The position numbers and the translations under genes were made by a program. From contig RPFO01001075.1 in NCBI GenBank assembly GCA_009746045.1, positions 729,561-793,560 of the forward strand: a DNA stretch of 64,000 nucleotides. Reading direction: 5' to 3'. This DNA comes from Mesostigma viride (lineage: Eukaryota; Streptophyta; Mesostigmatophyceae; Mesostigmatales; Mesostigmataceae). This document shows positions 32,790 to 44,951 of the stretch, piece by piece; positions within the stretch are counted from its first letter, which is position 1; each line of letters begins with the position of its first letter. The notes below the pieces were generated by a model that saw only the letters and a program-made list of their open reading frames with translations, searched no databases and was not told where the DNA came from.

Positions 32790-33159
32790 TCCCTCCCCTC
32801 CCCTCCCTTCTTAGCTTCCCTCCTTCCTTGCATTACTTAAGTTCCTATAGCTTCCGTCCCCTCCCCTCCCATATCCCATAGCTTAATGCCCTTCCCTTTC
32901 CTCCCTCTCCCTTTGTAGCTTTCCTCCCCTCCCTTTCTTAGCTTCCCTCCTTCCTTGCATTACCTAAGTTCCTTTAGCTTCCTTCTCCTCCCCTCCCTTT
33001 CTTAGCTTCCCTCCTTCCTTGCATTACCTAAGTTCCTTTAGCTTCCTTCCCCTCCCCTCCCATATCCCATAGCTTAATGCCCTTCCCTTTCCTCCCTCTC
33101 CCTTAGTAGCTTTCCTCCCCTCCCTTGCTTAGCTTCCCTCCCTCGTTGCATTACCTAAG
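32790..33159. repeat. CT-rich minisatellite, left part
   Basis: Units of about 62 and 125 bp carry TAGCTTCC, CTTGCATTACCTAAG and CCCCTCCCCTCCC. The array is split at CTAAG (33155-33159) by the gypsy element and resumes at 55013. Confidence 0.9.
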
Positions 33160-33732
33160 TGTTACGTCGCGTAACAATTCGTTGTAGTTACGGACGTAAA
33201 TGAGGTCTTTTGCCTCGGTTGTCCCTAGGTTTACGTTTAGGCTCCTACCGGGACATTATTGTCCTCGTAACAGTACTGTGGTACAATGGGTGCCGTTGGG
33301 CGCCGCGCCGCGTACTTTACTAGTGGTCCTGATCCTGTGGTAGAATGTAGTGGACCAGCGTGCATCAGTAGATGTAGTGGACCAGCGTGCATCTGTAGGC
33401 GAGGGCCATGTCGGCCCGAGCGTGTTGGACCGTTGGTGACCATTTATGCGCGTTCTACCCTTTGTGTGTGCACTCGGCGTGTGTTAAATGAATTAACACA
33501 TTTAGGCTTGGGTCACGGCAGTGTAGTTGTGTTTCCTTCCTCTATTCCTGGAGTAAACGGGTTTTGATAAATGGTTGTATGGCGTATTATAGTAACACAT
33601 ACGTTAATGCATTGAGATCAGCTCCGTCACGTTCGTCTTTCGCCAGAGGGTTGAGTAGAGGAGGCCTGACCAGTTTAGGTAGCATCAGGCCCATTAGAGG
33701 TAGAGGTGGAGGTAGATATCCGCGGCGTAACA
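33160..33732 (+). repeat. 5' LTR of the gypsy element
   Basis: 573 bp, starting TGTTACGTCGCG and ending CGCGGCGTAACA. It differs from the 3' LTR at two sites I can see (near 33201 and 33284). A 27-bp phrase with GTAGTGGACCAGCGTGCATC is repeated in tandem inside. Its small open frames are identical in both LTRs and have no known domain. Confidence 0.95.
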
Positions 33733-33733
33733 A

Positions 33734-33745
33734 TGGTATCGGAGG
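33734..33745 (+). promoter_or_regulatory. Primer binding site, initiator-Met tRNA type
   Basis: TGGTATCGGAGG starts one base after the 5' LTR and resembles the TGGTATCAGAGC site used by many gypsy and copia elements. Confidence 0.75.
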
Positions 33746-34240
33746 AACTTCAGTAGGTAGAGAACGCGACGACTATCCCTTGCCACATACACCTTTTCAA
33801 GACCCCTTCCGCGTCCAGGAACAAGAAGCCGACACTTCCTTGATAGGTAATGGGCGGGTCGCCTTCAAGCTAGGAGAGTAGTGCTGCCCGTTTCGGGACA
33901 CGCTCTACCTAGATGCTAGACCTGCTCGCAGCGGATAAATCCTTTCGTAGTTAGCCTGTCCTTCGCCTTGTTTTCCTGCTTACGGTTGTTTCCTGTCTTA
34001 GATAGGGGAGTATTACTGTTCAGAGACGATTAGCGTCTGGGTAGGTTCCACCTTTTCCTTCGTGCTGCTGTACATTAGACGGCCGCACTCGCAGAAAGTC
34101 ACTGGGTCGCTGACTTTAGGACTACGAGCGCTGGACCATTGCCGCCCTCGTCATTTCGGTGATCCAGATAACCCAGCTAAGTCGACTCCTACCCCTTCCA
34201 CTCCTATCGTGACTACTCAAGAACAACAAGGTGCGTTACC

Positions 34241-34633
34241 ATGAGCCAACGGCGATCTTTGACTGCTCCTTCCCATTCTTCTAGCGATAATAGTCTAGCT
34301 AAATATTACGTAGTGATTACGCCTCAATGGTCCTCCATTTTCCTTTCTTGGTCCGACGCTAGGAAGATCGTTCAGAATCGTGTATACAACGTAATTAGGT
34401 ACAAGAAATTTATGTCCTTCGAAGAAGCTCAGCAGTTCCTTATAGATCATAGCCAAACAGATTTAGGCCTTCATGTACGCCCTATTCCTCATGGTCGTCC
34501 TCCTGTAGAAGCTCTAGTCTTTGCTACCCCTCCTTCTTCTCCCCCTAAGAGGGCTGCATCCTCATCTAGCTTAGATACTCCTCTCACCTTAGAATTCGGT
34601 TCCCTATCCATTACTGTTGTTAAAAAGGATTGA
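34241..34633 (+). CDS. Small gypsy ORF with viroplasmin / RNase H1 N-terminal-like domain
   Basis: The 130-residue protein starts at ATG 34241, upstream of gag. Residues about 22-69 read YYVVITPQWSSIFLSWSDAR, then a Tyr-Lys-Lys-Phe stretch, then SFEEAQQFL. That is the pattern of the hybrid-binding domain of eukaryotic RNase H1, also found in caulimovirus viroplasmin: YYVV, a bulky stretch with SW..A, then K-F-S-F-EEA..FL. In those proteins the domain binds RNA:DNA hybrids. The tail is Ser/Pro-rich. A role in handling the cDNA intermediate is inference. The frame is intact and lies about 120 bp before the gag start. Confidence 0.65.
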   Translation: MSQRRSLTAPSHSSSDNSLAKYYVVITPQWSSIFLSWSDARKIVQNRVYNVIRYKKFMSFEEAQQFLIDHSQTDLGLHVRPIPHGRPPVEALVFATPPSSPPKRAASSSSLDTPLTLEFGSLSITVVKKD

Positions 34634-34756
34634 TTTAAATTGTTTCCTTCTTTTAAGCCATTAAAAGCTTTTTCTTTTCTTTCCTTGCCTTAAATTAGGC
34701 CTTGTCCTTATCCTTGTTGCTTTCAGTTAGAATTCTGATCATTTACTTAAATAAAA

Positions 34757-36496
34757 ATGGATCCAGTGGGTGGTAACATGTCGCCTATACCTACCAATAC
34801 TCCTACTATGAGTAATAATAATAATAATAATATAACAACCATAACAACAATCGTGGTAACCGACGGGACTCACTTGAAACGGTGCACCATCTCACTCCTC
34901 AAGGTAATCTTCGTACCTCACCTCCTTCTCCTATTGCTGGTGGTCGCCGTCGTCCCTCACTTACCCCTCCTACCTATGAACAACGTCAACGTATGCAGGT
35001 CAGATTTAGTGATGACCCTTCCCTTACCCTGAACCAGGCCCCTGCCCCTCCTGCAACCTTGGCTCAACCCCCAGCAGGTCCTCACTAACTAACAATGTTT
35101 CTAGGCCTCCTTCCCACCCTGTGCCTTCCATGCCTGCTCTTAACACGGGTCGTGCCTCTGCCCCTGTCGGTCCTTCTGGGCGCCCTAGTGCAGTTCCCTT
35201 TTACCCACCTGCTTCCTGGTCCTACCCTGAGACGGCCTATGAGGCAGCCCAGGTCCCTACCCGTGTGGCTGATTTAGAAGTTAATAGTGATTTCAGCACC
35301 ATGCCCCTAGATGATAGAAATTATGATCATTTTGCCTATTCCTCTCTTCGTGAGCAATATACTGTCCCCTTCTCTTATGGGCACCAGCCTGAAACGGTGG
35401 CCCCTTCTAGACCCCTACCCAAGACTTTTCCTCTTCCTTCCTTCTATCCCGCTTATGTAGCAGTGGAAGATAGTGGCCCTATGGGAAAAACTGACTCTTC
35501 TAATCCCCCTAAGCCCCCTGCTCTTCCCCTCTTTGCTAACCTTCCCAAGCTGGATGTCAAGTCTACCCCTCAACAGTTTTTCACCTTTATTATGTTGCTT
35601 ACCCAGAACACGGAGTCGTGGCAGAATCATAATAGATGGCGTCTTCTGATGCTGTATTAGTTCCTCACTATCTTACAACCTGTATTACTCCTGAGCTTGC
35701 TAACCTCATTCAGTGTGAGTCTTTGGCCTCTCATGCCTACCCTAACTCTGTAGCAGAATTGTTTAAGCGTTTAGAGAACCATTTAGTCCCTCCTGATTCA
35801 GATTGGCAGGATAGATTAGCCTTTGGTACCTTGCAGCAGGGTACTAAATCATTTAAGGAGTATATGAAAGAGTTTGATGCTCAGATGGTACGAATTAGGG
35901 ATTTGTCGGGTGCAGAAGTACGTGCTCGCTTCCTCCAAGGCCTCAGTAGACCCTTATTACGTGAAGTCAAGCGCCAGTTCTCTGCCTACCGTTTTACTGA
36001 TCTGCCCCTCAAGCATGTGCGCCAGCATCTCTTGCGTGTAGCAGATTTCTTCACCACCCCTTCTCTTCCTACCCGTTCCCGTATTAATAATATTATCCTT
36101 ACCCCTGAGGAGGAGAACTCCTATGTAGAAGAATTAGATATCTGTGTTACTGACCTTTCAGCCCTTGATGTCTCTCATATCACATGCTATCATTGTAAGG
36201 AAGTAGGTCATCTTAAACGTGAGTGCCCCAAGTTCCTTTCGGGTGCTCCCCCTCATCCCGACGCTCGCCCTCCTCGTACCCCTCAGCGTGCTCCTATTCG
36301 TCCTACTTCAGGACGCATTCCTTCAGCTACCCCTAGTAGGCTGAATGCTGTGCAGACAGGATCCCCAGGGTTCCCCTATGATAATCAGGCTCCCGCACCC
36401 TCTTCGCTCCCTCGTGACCCTCCAGCAGTGGCTTTTTCGCCAGGGTCTTCTTCGGGGTTAGTTCCTATGGATTTGGGGGGGGAGGGGGAACAGTAG
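34757..36496 (+). pseudogene. gypsy gag, frameshifted
   Basis: Starts at ATG 34757. Frames must be changed three times: at the AAT/AAC repeat near 34815-34850, near 35087-35095 and near 35635. The first part is Pro/Ser-rich. The capsid-like part (about 35545-36060) reads HYLTTCITPELANLI and SFKEYMKEFDAQM, typical of gypsy Gag. A CCHC zinc knuckle, CYHCKEVGHLKRECPK, lies at 36185-36232 (C184, C187, H192, C197 of the last frame) and would bind RNA. A Pro-rich tail ends at a TAG before protease. All domains are present, so the breaks are recent or are sequence errors. Confidence 0.85.
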
Positions 36497-36609
36497 GCCT
36501 GTCAGCCGGGGGTAACCTGGACAGGTCCTTAGATAGTACCCCAGATAAAAATTTTTGCCTGCCTGTTTTTATAACCTCTGTAGGAGCTGAATCTTCCCTA
36601 CCACTACGT

Positions 36610-37215
36610 GTGCGTCCTCTTATGTTCTTGAATGGTGGTTTAACCGTCCCTCACACTGTTGTAGACCCTTTCCTGCATGCTGATGAACTCTTGAATGTCT
36701 CTGTGTTGGTAGATAGCGGTGCGGCTAGCTCCTTTGTGAGCGAGGCCCTAGTTAGGCGTTTAGGACTAGTCCCTACCCCTCACACCAAACCCGTCACTGT
36801 TCATTATGCTGATGGTCGCACCAGTCATTCCCCGGGTACGGTGTCCCTTCCCATGGTTATACAAGGACGTACTGTCAACCTGACGGCCACTATAGGCCCT
36901 ATCACTACCGCTGATGTATTACTAGGATTAGATTGGCACCAGGATAATAAGATTACTATTAATTATGATACCATGGTCATCTGGTTTCCAGATAGCTCTT
37001 ACTGGGTACCGGAACGTCATTATAGATTGGAAAATTTATCCTTGGTAGATATTACTCCTCCTACACCTGTTGATCCTCCTGTAAGACCTATACCTGAAGT
37101 ATTAATGTCCAATGATGAGTTGCGTTCTGAACTAAAGGAATATGGATATTTATTATGTATGTTCCTTCAGTTAGAAGTACAGGAGATACCTATCCTAATA
37201 ATAGTGTGGATATAG
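36610..37215 (+). pseudogene. gypsy aspartic protease
   Basis: The frame holds a retropepsin: VLVDSGAASSFVSEALVRRL with the catalytic aspartate D35 in DSGA, then the DVLLGLDWH block that follows in gypsy proteases. It processes the polyprotein. It is separated from gag by a stop at 36496 and from RT by a one-base shift near 37155, where the two frames overlap by about 60 bp. Confidence 0.88.
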
Positions 37216-38217
37216 ATATAAACACAGTGGATACAATAGGAGTGGGATTTACTGAAAATGAAATAGTAAGATACATGGCTGTGATAGATTCCTCAAAGGT
37301 TTTTGAAGAAAAGACTCCTTCTTATCCTCCTCCTCGTTCTGTTTTACACCGTGTAGTTATCAAGGACGGTGCAGTTCCTACGCACTCTCCGATGTATAGA
37401 ATGGGCCCTACCGAGTTAAAGGAACTAAAACAGATTTTAGTGTCATTATTAGAAGCAGGATTGATAGAGCCTAGTAACTCCCCCTACTCAGCTGGTGTCC
37501 TGTTAGTTCCTAAGCCAAATGGCAAGTTTCGCCTAGTTACTGATTATAGGAAGTTGAATGATATTACTGTGAAGTCTAAATACCCTCTACCTCGTATTGA
37601 TGATATATTTAATAAGGTTAAAGGTTCCACTTGTTTCACAGTACTGGATTGTGCGGATGGTTTTTGGCAGTTGCGGATAGCTCCTGAGGATTGCCATAAA
37701 ACCGCCTTTGCTACCCCTTTTGGTCATTACCAGTTTAGAGTAGCGGCTATGGGACTTTGCAACTCGCCTGCCTCTTTTCAAATGTTAATGAATGAAGTGC
37801 TTAGACCTGTTATGGGAAATTCTCACCTTCCTCAGGTGTCCTCTGATCTAAAGGATCCTTCCTTCTCCTCTGTTTCTTTATCTGAGCATGACCGTTCTTG
37901 TGCTCAAGCTTACTTAGATGATATTCTTATTTACTCTCCTGATTTTGAAACGCACCTACGTGATTTAAAGAAAGTATTAGAAATAATGGCTGAAAATTCT
38001 TTGTGGGCGCGCCGTGCTAAAGTTCGTTCGGGTAGGAGTGTCCCATTTTTAGGGCACGTTCTGTCAGATGCCGGGGTCGCTACCGACCCGGATAAAACTA
38101 AGTCAATTCAGGAATGGCCTACTCCTACCGACGTTAAAGGTGTACGTAGTTTCCTAGGAATTGCTTCTTACTATATTAGGCGTTTTATCCCGCGTTTCGC
38201 AACTATAGCAGCCCCTG
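37155..38217 (+). pseudogene. gypsy reverse transcriptase, interrupted by the TTAA element
   Basis: The frame contains LVPKPNGKFRLVTDYRKLN, the first catalytic aspartate in FTVLDCADGFWQL (D165), the FATPFGHYQFRVAAMGLCNS block, and YLDD at residues 253-256. The connection to RNase H starts with PFLGHVLSDAGV and reaches FLGIASYYIRRFIPRFATIAAPV before a TTAA element enters at 38218. The rest continues at 47505. Its catalytic residues look intact. Confidence 0.95.
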
Positions 38218-38402
38218 TTAACCCATACTCCGTCAAGTGTATCCATTTGGATACACTTGCACCCCCCGCCACGTGGCAAAATATTACGCGAGCGCCGCGC
38301 CATCGGGTACGGATGTAAGTGGTCAGGCAACTCGGGACAGACCCAATGTGAACGTAAATGCCTAGGTTGGTGGGATAATTGCGCCATAGCCACCTAAATA
38401 CG

Positions 38403-38477
38403 GAAGCTCCTATTCGGGCCAGGATGAAGAAAACTCTTGTGCGGGGGCGAGTGCGGGGGTCCGGGCCAATACCGCAC
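38403..38477. repeat. Internal inverted-repeat arm (partner about 46248-46325)
   Basis: The arm starts AAGCTCCTATTCGGGCCAGG and continues through AAGAAAACTCTTGTGCGGGG. Its reverse complement lies at about 46248-46325 with roughly 90% agreement. The arms may mark an older element inside the TTAA element or its long subterminal repeats. Confidence 0.75.
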
Positions 38478-38929
38478 TAAAATCCGACGCGCCCAGACAA
38501 GCCGCGCCGGGCCGGCACACGAATTAGCGCGGGAAACAGGGCCGATGGCGTGCATGCTGCCCGGCATACGGGACTTAAACACAATGGCACTTCACTGTGA
38601 CTACCTAGCACATTGAGGAATTATTTCTCTGAGAAAAGGAATTACCGGGTGCAGTGTTAGGGAACGCGAAGTCAAGCTAGCCCGCCCTTTATTAGTATGG
38701 CCACGGAAACGTAGTGCAGACTTGAGTGCCGGGTGTGTTCTAATATTTAGGCCTTTAGCTAGTGTTGCTATGGTCTCGTCCTAATACCGCTATTACTCCT
38801 TGCATGGGTCGCGCCGGTCTTACAAAAGGCATTTGGATGTTTGCCCAAGGTATAATTGGTCGTAAGGTCCGAAGGTAAATTGAGACGACGAACCTTTTAC
38901 GTCCCTGGGATTCATACCTGTAAGCTTAA

Positions 38930-40648
38930 CTCGTCGTCTGTCCCTGGTCCTCTACGGAGGACTGAGTTGAACTCAGTCCTCTCTAGAGGACCGAGTTTTT
39001 GGGTTTCGTAGAAAATTCGCCCCGGTCAGAATGTTAGACAAAAAAATTCTCTCAAAATTTATTCAAATACTACGTGAAAAGATCTTTCTTGGACATATTT
39101 TTGGGATTTTTTTTGATTTGGTATGAGCGGCTAAATGTACGGTCAAAGTACAGGTGGTAAGGGTACTTTTCCACGTGAAACGCGAGTTCCGGAAATGCAC
39201 GACCTAGCCATGGCGGCTCGCGCCCATGCATGCAGTTTACGTTTGCGGACGAGTTAGCTGTCCAAACTCAGGAAATAGATTTAACATGCCCTAAAGATGA
39301 TAAAAATACATTTTTAGCTCGCGGGGATGCGATTTACCCGGTGTCGGCACTGTTCTTGCTGGAAAAAACTGCGATAAGGCAGGTCGACGGAATTGATGAC
39401 TGCGCTTGCTTTCCGGCGCAATTTCAATGGCTGATAGGTTTCTTTCTACATTTTAACATGCATTGTATTAGAATAAATTGAGTGACAGTATAGATTTGAG
39501 TATTTCGACCATTCTGTCACGTCATGGTCTATGTGCCGCAAAGTGCCACTTTTGCGGGCACCGCCTGGGCCAAGGTAACGCTAGCCGTGCCAGGTAAAGC
39601 CGGATAATCGTTGCCTCTTCGTTTCTTGATGTTCGTACATGAGTTTAAGCTTGCGAGGCGTTGTCAGGTTCAAGTCTTGATGCTCTTTCTTGACCGTTGC
39701 CTGCCCTCTCTAAAACCCCCTTTTCAGATGATGTTATCAGGCATTTGCCTTGACCCAGTGTAGTTGTGCAGGGTTTTAGGAGCTGTGCAGGTTTAAACAC
39801 CTTCATAGATGTTAGTTATTCTTTTGCTACGTTCATACTGCATGATTTTGAGGCCACGGGCCGCGTCAAGGGTGCATTCAAGCTTTTACGGGTGAGTGAA
39901 AAGTCTTGGTGACAAACCACTGCCATCATGTGCCAGCAACTATGTTGGCCACATCATGGCAAGGAAAAACAGTTATAGCCATATCTATTGTTGTTAGAAA
40001 CAATGGAAATATGCTTAACCTACCCATTATATTGGTGGTTGACACTTATAACATAACCCTTTGTTGGTAGGTATCCAAGCCCATTCCCTACATGCATGCA
40101 TAGGCTCTCACTACATGATAAGGTATGATATACCTGAAGTATGATGATGCAAGTGTGTTGTCCTGTAATGCTTGAAGGGAAATGAGTTGATTGGGATGGT
40201 TGGTGGCCACGGTGGTGTGTAGTATGACCGCACTTACATGCTAGCAAAGTTAGCAAAAGCCCCATTCCTCTCCTGAGGACTGAGAGTTTTTTAATTGTTT
40301 CAGGCAGTTGCAGTGGCCAAATCGAGCCCAGTTTTTTACCACGTTTCAAGAACTATATTGTTTACATGCCTATATTTTTTCTTCATGCACGAGGATTTGA
40401 TTGAATTTTTCCCACTCGTTCTTATCCCGAAAAATGCAAATTCGCGAGGGGTGCCCATCGTCCGTGTAATTTTCAGGTGTTCGGGTCAAGTTTTCACATA
40501 TGCAGTATTTTTGCCAACAAAATGACATCTAGTACACCCCCGATCCACATCAAAACATTTGGGATGGACCCCCCACCTAGTCGCTACACGCGGTTGAAAA
40601 TTGTCAACTCAGTCCTCCTGTGAGGACTGAGTTGGGACAGACGACGAG
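38930..40648. mobile_element. 1.7-kb TTAA element nested in the 9.3-kb one
   Basis: 15-bp inverted ends CTCGTCGTCTGTCCC (38930-38944; complement at 40634-40648) are flanked by TTAA (38926-38929 and 40649-40652). Both ends carry palindromes: AGGACTGAGTTGAACTCAGTCCT at the left and AACTCAGTCC...GGACTGAGTT at the right. Only short open frames occur inside, so it is non-autonomous. Confidence 0.9.
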
Positions 40649-40652
40649 TTAA

Positions 40653-41800
40653 AGAGTATTGTCAAGCCTGGTCTTTACTAGTCACAATAAAAGCAGGCTA
40701 AGCTTTTTTCCCCTCCTGAAACCCGTTGGGCGTGGTCGACGAATGACGGAAGACATTATGGATGTACGCTTACCTGAGAACGGGCGTTTTCTCGTCTGAA
40801 AGCGCTGGGTCATACCAGCCCCACTTTCTCCCTCCCCTCCTGATCGACCATCCTGCCTTATGCCTCCCCCCCACCCCCACCCACCCACCCACACAACCCG
40901 CGCCGACCCTGCTTCCATCTCTCGTCTTCTATGCTTACCATGCCTTGCCTGCTCATACGTCGCTGTAAATTTCCAAGAAAGCATCTTATGAAATTGTCGG
41001 GAAAGGCAACAGAACGCTGCAACAATGCGTGCCTTTCCTATATGGCTTTCTGCATATCAACTTGGTTGTATATCTCGTGAGTGAAAGTGAAGGATTTCAT
41101 ATATAGCATAATGTGTCGCATGTGATAATGGTAGTGATGTGTCATTTGTTGTAATGCTTTGTGCGTACGTGTGTTAGGGTAATACTTTTAGTGGATTGAA
41201 ATAGTGTACATTGCTACTACATCTCGCGATTGGCTTTTGGGACATGCGGCCCGTGATGCTAGGATGGCAGTATATACAAAAATGTAGACCATTATACAAC
41301 GAGATGAACACCATTTATGTGCCTTCTATAGTATGTGCATGCAACTTTGTTGCCACATGTCACGCCTAGAAATGGTGGTCCGTGGTCCATGGTGAGGTAA
41401 TTGCTAGGCTGAGCCTTTAATTCAGGCCTAATTGGTTACAAGTTCGACATGCCGGCCGTAGCCATGTGCAGGATTGACCCGGCCGAGTTGTGTGTGTCAA
41501 TGACCCCCAGGCCTGTTTGGGACCGGTCAGGTAGCTTCGCTTGATATTGCTAGCCATTTCGGGGCAATTGTTATACCGTAGTTGTTGTTAAAGAATTGGT
41601 GCATTCAGGGTGGGCTCACACTCATGGTCGCACTCATGGTCGCTAAATGATCGCTATGGGTTTACATTGTGCTCAGACTATTCTACACTCATCTAAGACT
41701 ATTGTACACCTGTCATCTCACCCTCAAGTGTATTTGTTGCACATGCTTCATGTGTGGCCATCATGTAGGCCCCTTTATTCCCAAGTCCCACTGAGGACTT
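40653..41800. other. Interior of the 9.3-kb TTAA element, no recognised feature
   Basis: Contains a CCCACC-rich stretch near 40866-40893 and short open frames only. Confidence 0.4.
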
Positions 41801-41949
41801 ATGCCCGCGTGACGCAATCTAAGTGAAATAAATAATTGAAAACCAATTAGTACCCTTTGTAAAGCCTGTTAATGAATGTGCGGTGATCGCCCCCAACCAT
41901 AGCAGCCATGGGATGAAACTAGGTGAATTTAGTGAATGCGTCACTCGAG

Positions 41950-43400
41950 CATAAATAATTAAATTAAATTAAATTATAACATTTTGTTGTCTCCTTGATA
42001 ACATGACTCCGTTGGGATATCATGTAGCACATATTCCTTGCTGGATGGATGGAGGTGGGCAAAGCCGCGAAACCGAGCTAATCTAACTCTAAGCTAATCT
42101 AATCTAGAAAACCCTAGCTACTCTACTCAGCAAAGTGCCCCTTCCTCTTGGGGGGATGGGGGCTTGCCCACAGGGGCTGGCGTGTGAGCCTGGACAATCC
42201 TCTTCCACCTCTTCTTGTTCTGCATAAAAGTTCAAGCAAGAGCATACATAACATTTGGGTCTTGATAACTAAACAAAACAATAATTACATGTGCTGGCTA
42301 GTGACCTCATGAGCATGCTGTGCTAACATGCACACATGACACCTAGCTGAATCAATTAATTAATCATCATGTGCATGGCTACGTGCAAATTAAAAATGTT
42401 GCCCCTACTTGAATCTGTGTTGCCGACCCGTACCCCACAACCCATACCCCACCACCCACTGATCACAGAGATTTATTAAAAAATTAAATTAAATTATAAC
42501 ATGTCTCCGTTGGGAGATCATGTAGCACATATTCCAGGTTGGATGGGTGGTGTGGGGGAAGCCGCGTAATCGTACTAACCTAACTCTAAGCTATATCTAG
42601 TCTAGAAAAGCCTATCTACGCTACTCATCAAAACGGCTCCTCCGTTTGGGGGGAGGCGGCTTGCCCACAGGGGCTGGCGTGTGCGCCTTGACAACAGAGA
42701 TTTATGCTCATGTGCATTCGTGATTGCCCCCCCCCCCAGGAGGACTTCAGGGGCGCTTTGCTGATCGAGTAGAGTAGCTAGGATTTTATAGATTAGTTTA
42801 GAGATAGCTTAGTTAGGTTTCGCGGCTTCGCCTGGACCCCCATCCATCAAGCAAGGGAATACATGCTACACGATCTCCCAACGGAGTCATGTTATAATTT
42901 AATTTAATGCGTGATTGATGCGGTTATGTCGATCATAACCGCATTTAATTAAACTTGATCATGTCGATCAAGTTTAATTAATTAATCAAAATAGGGCAGG
43001 TTGTGCTGTCCCAATAATTTTGTGAGTTATATCCACTCATCCTTAATCATGTACATGTGTGCCTATGATGAGCCACACCCCAGATGATGCCTAGCTTTAT
43101 TTAGTTATGTTGTGCCCATGCAGGGAGTAACTCTCTGCTGAGACGCCATGCCCTAGCTTCTTTGTATAGCTATGCTGCTCTTCCCCCCCATGACAGGCTC
43201 CCCCTTCGCTGGGCATAGCTTGAAGATCATGGGGATGCAAGTGCCCTGGTGCACCTAGAGCAAGGGTCCTTTACATCCCCACCCTTGCAGGAAGTAGCTT
43301 AGGATGTATGATAGGCCATATGCCCCCCTCTCAAGGGCTGTGTGCTACATATACTCCCAACGGAGTTATGTTACAATTCAATTCAATTCAATTCAATATC
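41950..43400. repeat. Cluster of a ~230-bp dispersed repeat in both orientations
   Basis: Plus-orientation copies lie at about 41961-42190 and 42482-42695. Each begins with AAATTAAATTAAATTATAAC, has CTCCGTTGGGA and ends near GGCTTGCCCACAGGGGCTGG. A reversed copy lies at about 42739-42910 and a reversed short remnant at 43350-43395. Copies differ by about 10-20%. No coding capacity is seen; a MITE or SINE-like family is possible. Confidence 0.7.
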
Positions 43401-44179
43401 CACTCAAACTGTAGCCCCATCCCCTTTCCATACCCGTGACGCAGTCTAGGTGACATTCATTCATCCATTACGTGTAGTACGTGTATGGACATTCATTACT
43501 TCATACACTAATTAATTACTTGCTTACTTATTCATTAATTAATATACTCACGTTAATCAAATAATCAATTAGTCATACCTCATGCTTCATTATCCACTCA
43601 GTTTCTAGTGACAGGGTTGCAGGTACCACGGCCCGAATCACTATGCTTACCAAATTTGGTAACATGGGGAGCCCACACCGACTGTAGAGCGGTAAGGCCA
43701 AATATGGAGGGATAAGAACATGGAGAGCTGCATAACCTATATCATTAGCTAGCACATGGAAAACTACTACCTACAATACACATGACATGAAGCCACCATA
43801 GCTAACAAGCCTGGGCAACGTGATCGACATAAAGGCAGGTGTTTGGTCAGTTAGCTCTTCAGTTTATAGCTCCAAGCTCCACCAACTGCTGGACTCTCAC
43901 GGATTTGTAGCAGTGTCGGCCCGCATGCCTAGTCAACGCCGGCATGAATAATCAGGACTGGAACCTCGGATGATGGCCAATGCTGAGATGTCCGCTGTCT
44001 GTGTCCACACAATCAGACATGCAAGGAGGGCAAAAAATCAACCTAGAAATGACCAACATGCGTGTGCACACACACATGCACGCATACAAAGGAATGTCAA
44101 GCTATGGGCGAAACATGCTTCTTTCTTTTTGCCTATTCTGTTAACTTGCATGCAAATGTACACGCAAAAAGAAAACTTG

Positions 44180-44951
44180 GGAGGGAGCGAGGGAGGGAGG
44201 GAGGGAGGGAGGGAGGGAGGGAGGGAGGGAGTGAGTGAGTGAGTGAGTGAGTGAGTGAGGAGGGAGGGAGGGAGGGAGGGAGGGAGGGAGGGAGGGAGGG
44301 AGGGAGGGAGGGAGGGAGGGAGGGAGGGAGGGAGGGAGGGAGGGAGGGAGGGAGGGAGGGAGGGAGGGAGGGAGGGAGGGAGGAGGGAGGGAGGGAGGGA
44401 GGGAGGGAGGGAGGGAGGGAGGGAGGAGGAGGGAGGGAGGGAGGGAGGGAGGAGGGAGGGAGGGAGGGAGGGAGGGAGGGAGGGAGGAGGGAGGAGGGAG
44501 GGAGGGAGGAGGGAGGGAGGGAGGAGAGGAGGGAGGGAGGGAGGGAGGAGGGAGGGAGGGAGGGAGGAGGGAGGGAGGGAGGAGGGAGGGAGGGAGGGAG
44601 GGAGGGAGGGAGGGAGGAGGGAGGAGGGAGGGAGGAGGGAGGGAGGGAGGGAGGGAGGGAGGGAGGGAGGGAGGAGGGAGGGAGGGAGGGAGGGAGGAGG
44701 AGAGGGAGGGAGGGAGGAGGGAGGAGGGAGAGGAGGGAGGGAGGGAGGGAGGGAGGGAGGGAGGAGGGAGGGAGGGAGGAGGGAGGAGGGAGGGAGGGAG
44801 GGAGGAGGGAGGGAGGGAGGGAGGGAGGGAGGGAGGGAGGAGGGAGGGAGGGAGGGAGGGAGGGAGGGAGGGAGGGAGGGAGGAGGGAGGGAGGGAGGGA
44901 GGGAGGAGGGAGGGAGGGAGGGAGGAGGGAGGGAGGGAGGAGGGAGGGAGC
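44180..44951. repeat. GGGA/GGA microsatellite, about 770 bp
   Basis: Long GGGA runs mixed with GGA, with a GAGT run at 44230-44258. All plus-strand frames stay open and give Arg/Glu/Gly repeats; none is treated as a gene. Confidence 0.97.

Noticed and set aside
33286-33567. Gene inside the LTR
   Set aside because: The frame is identical in both LTRs because the LTRs are; there is no domain and it crosses likely regulatory sequence.
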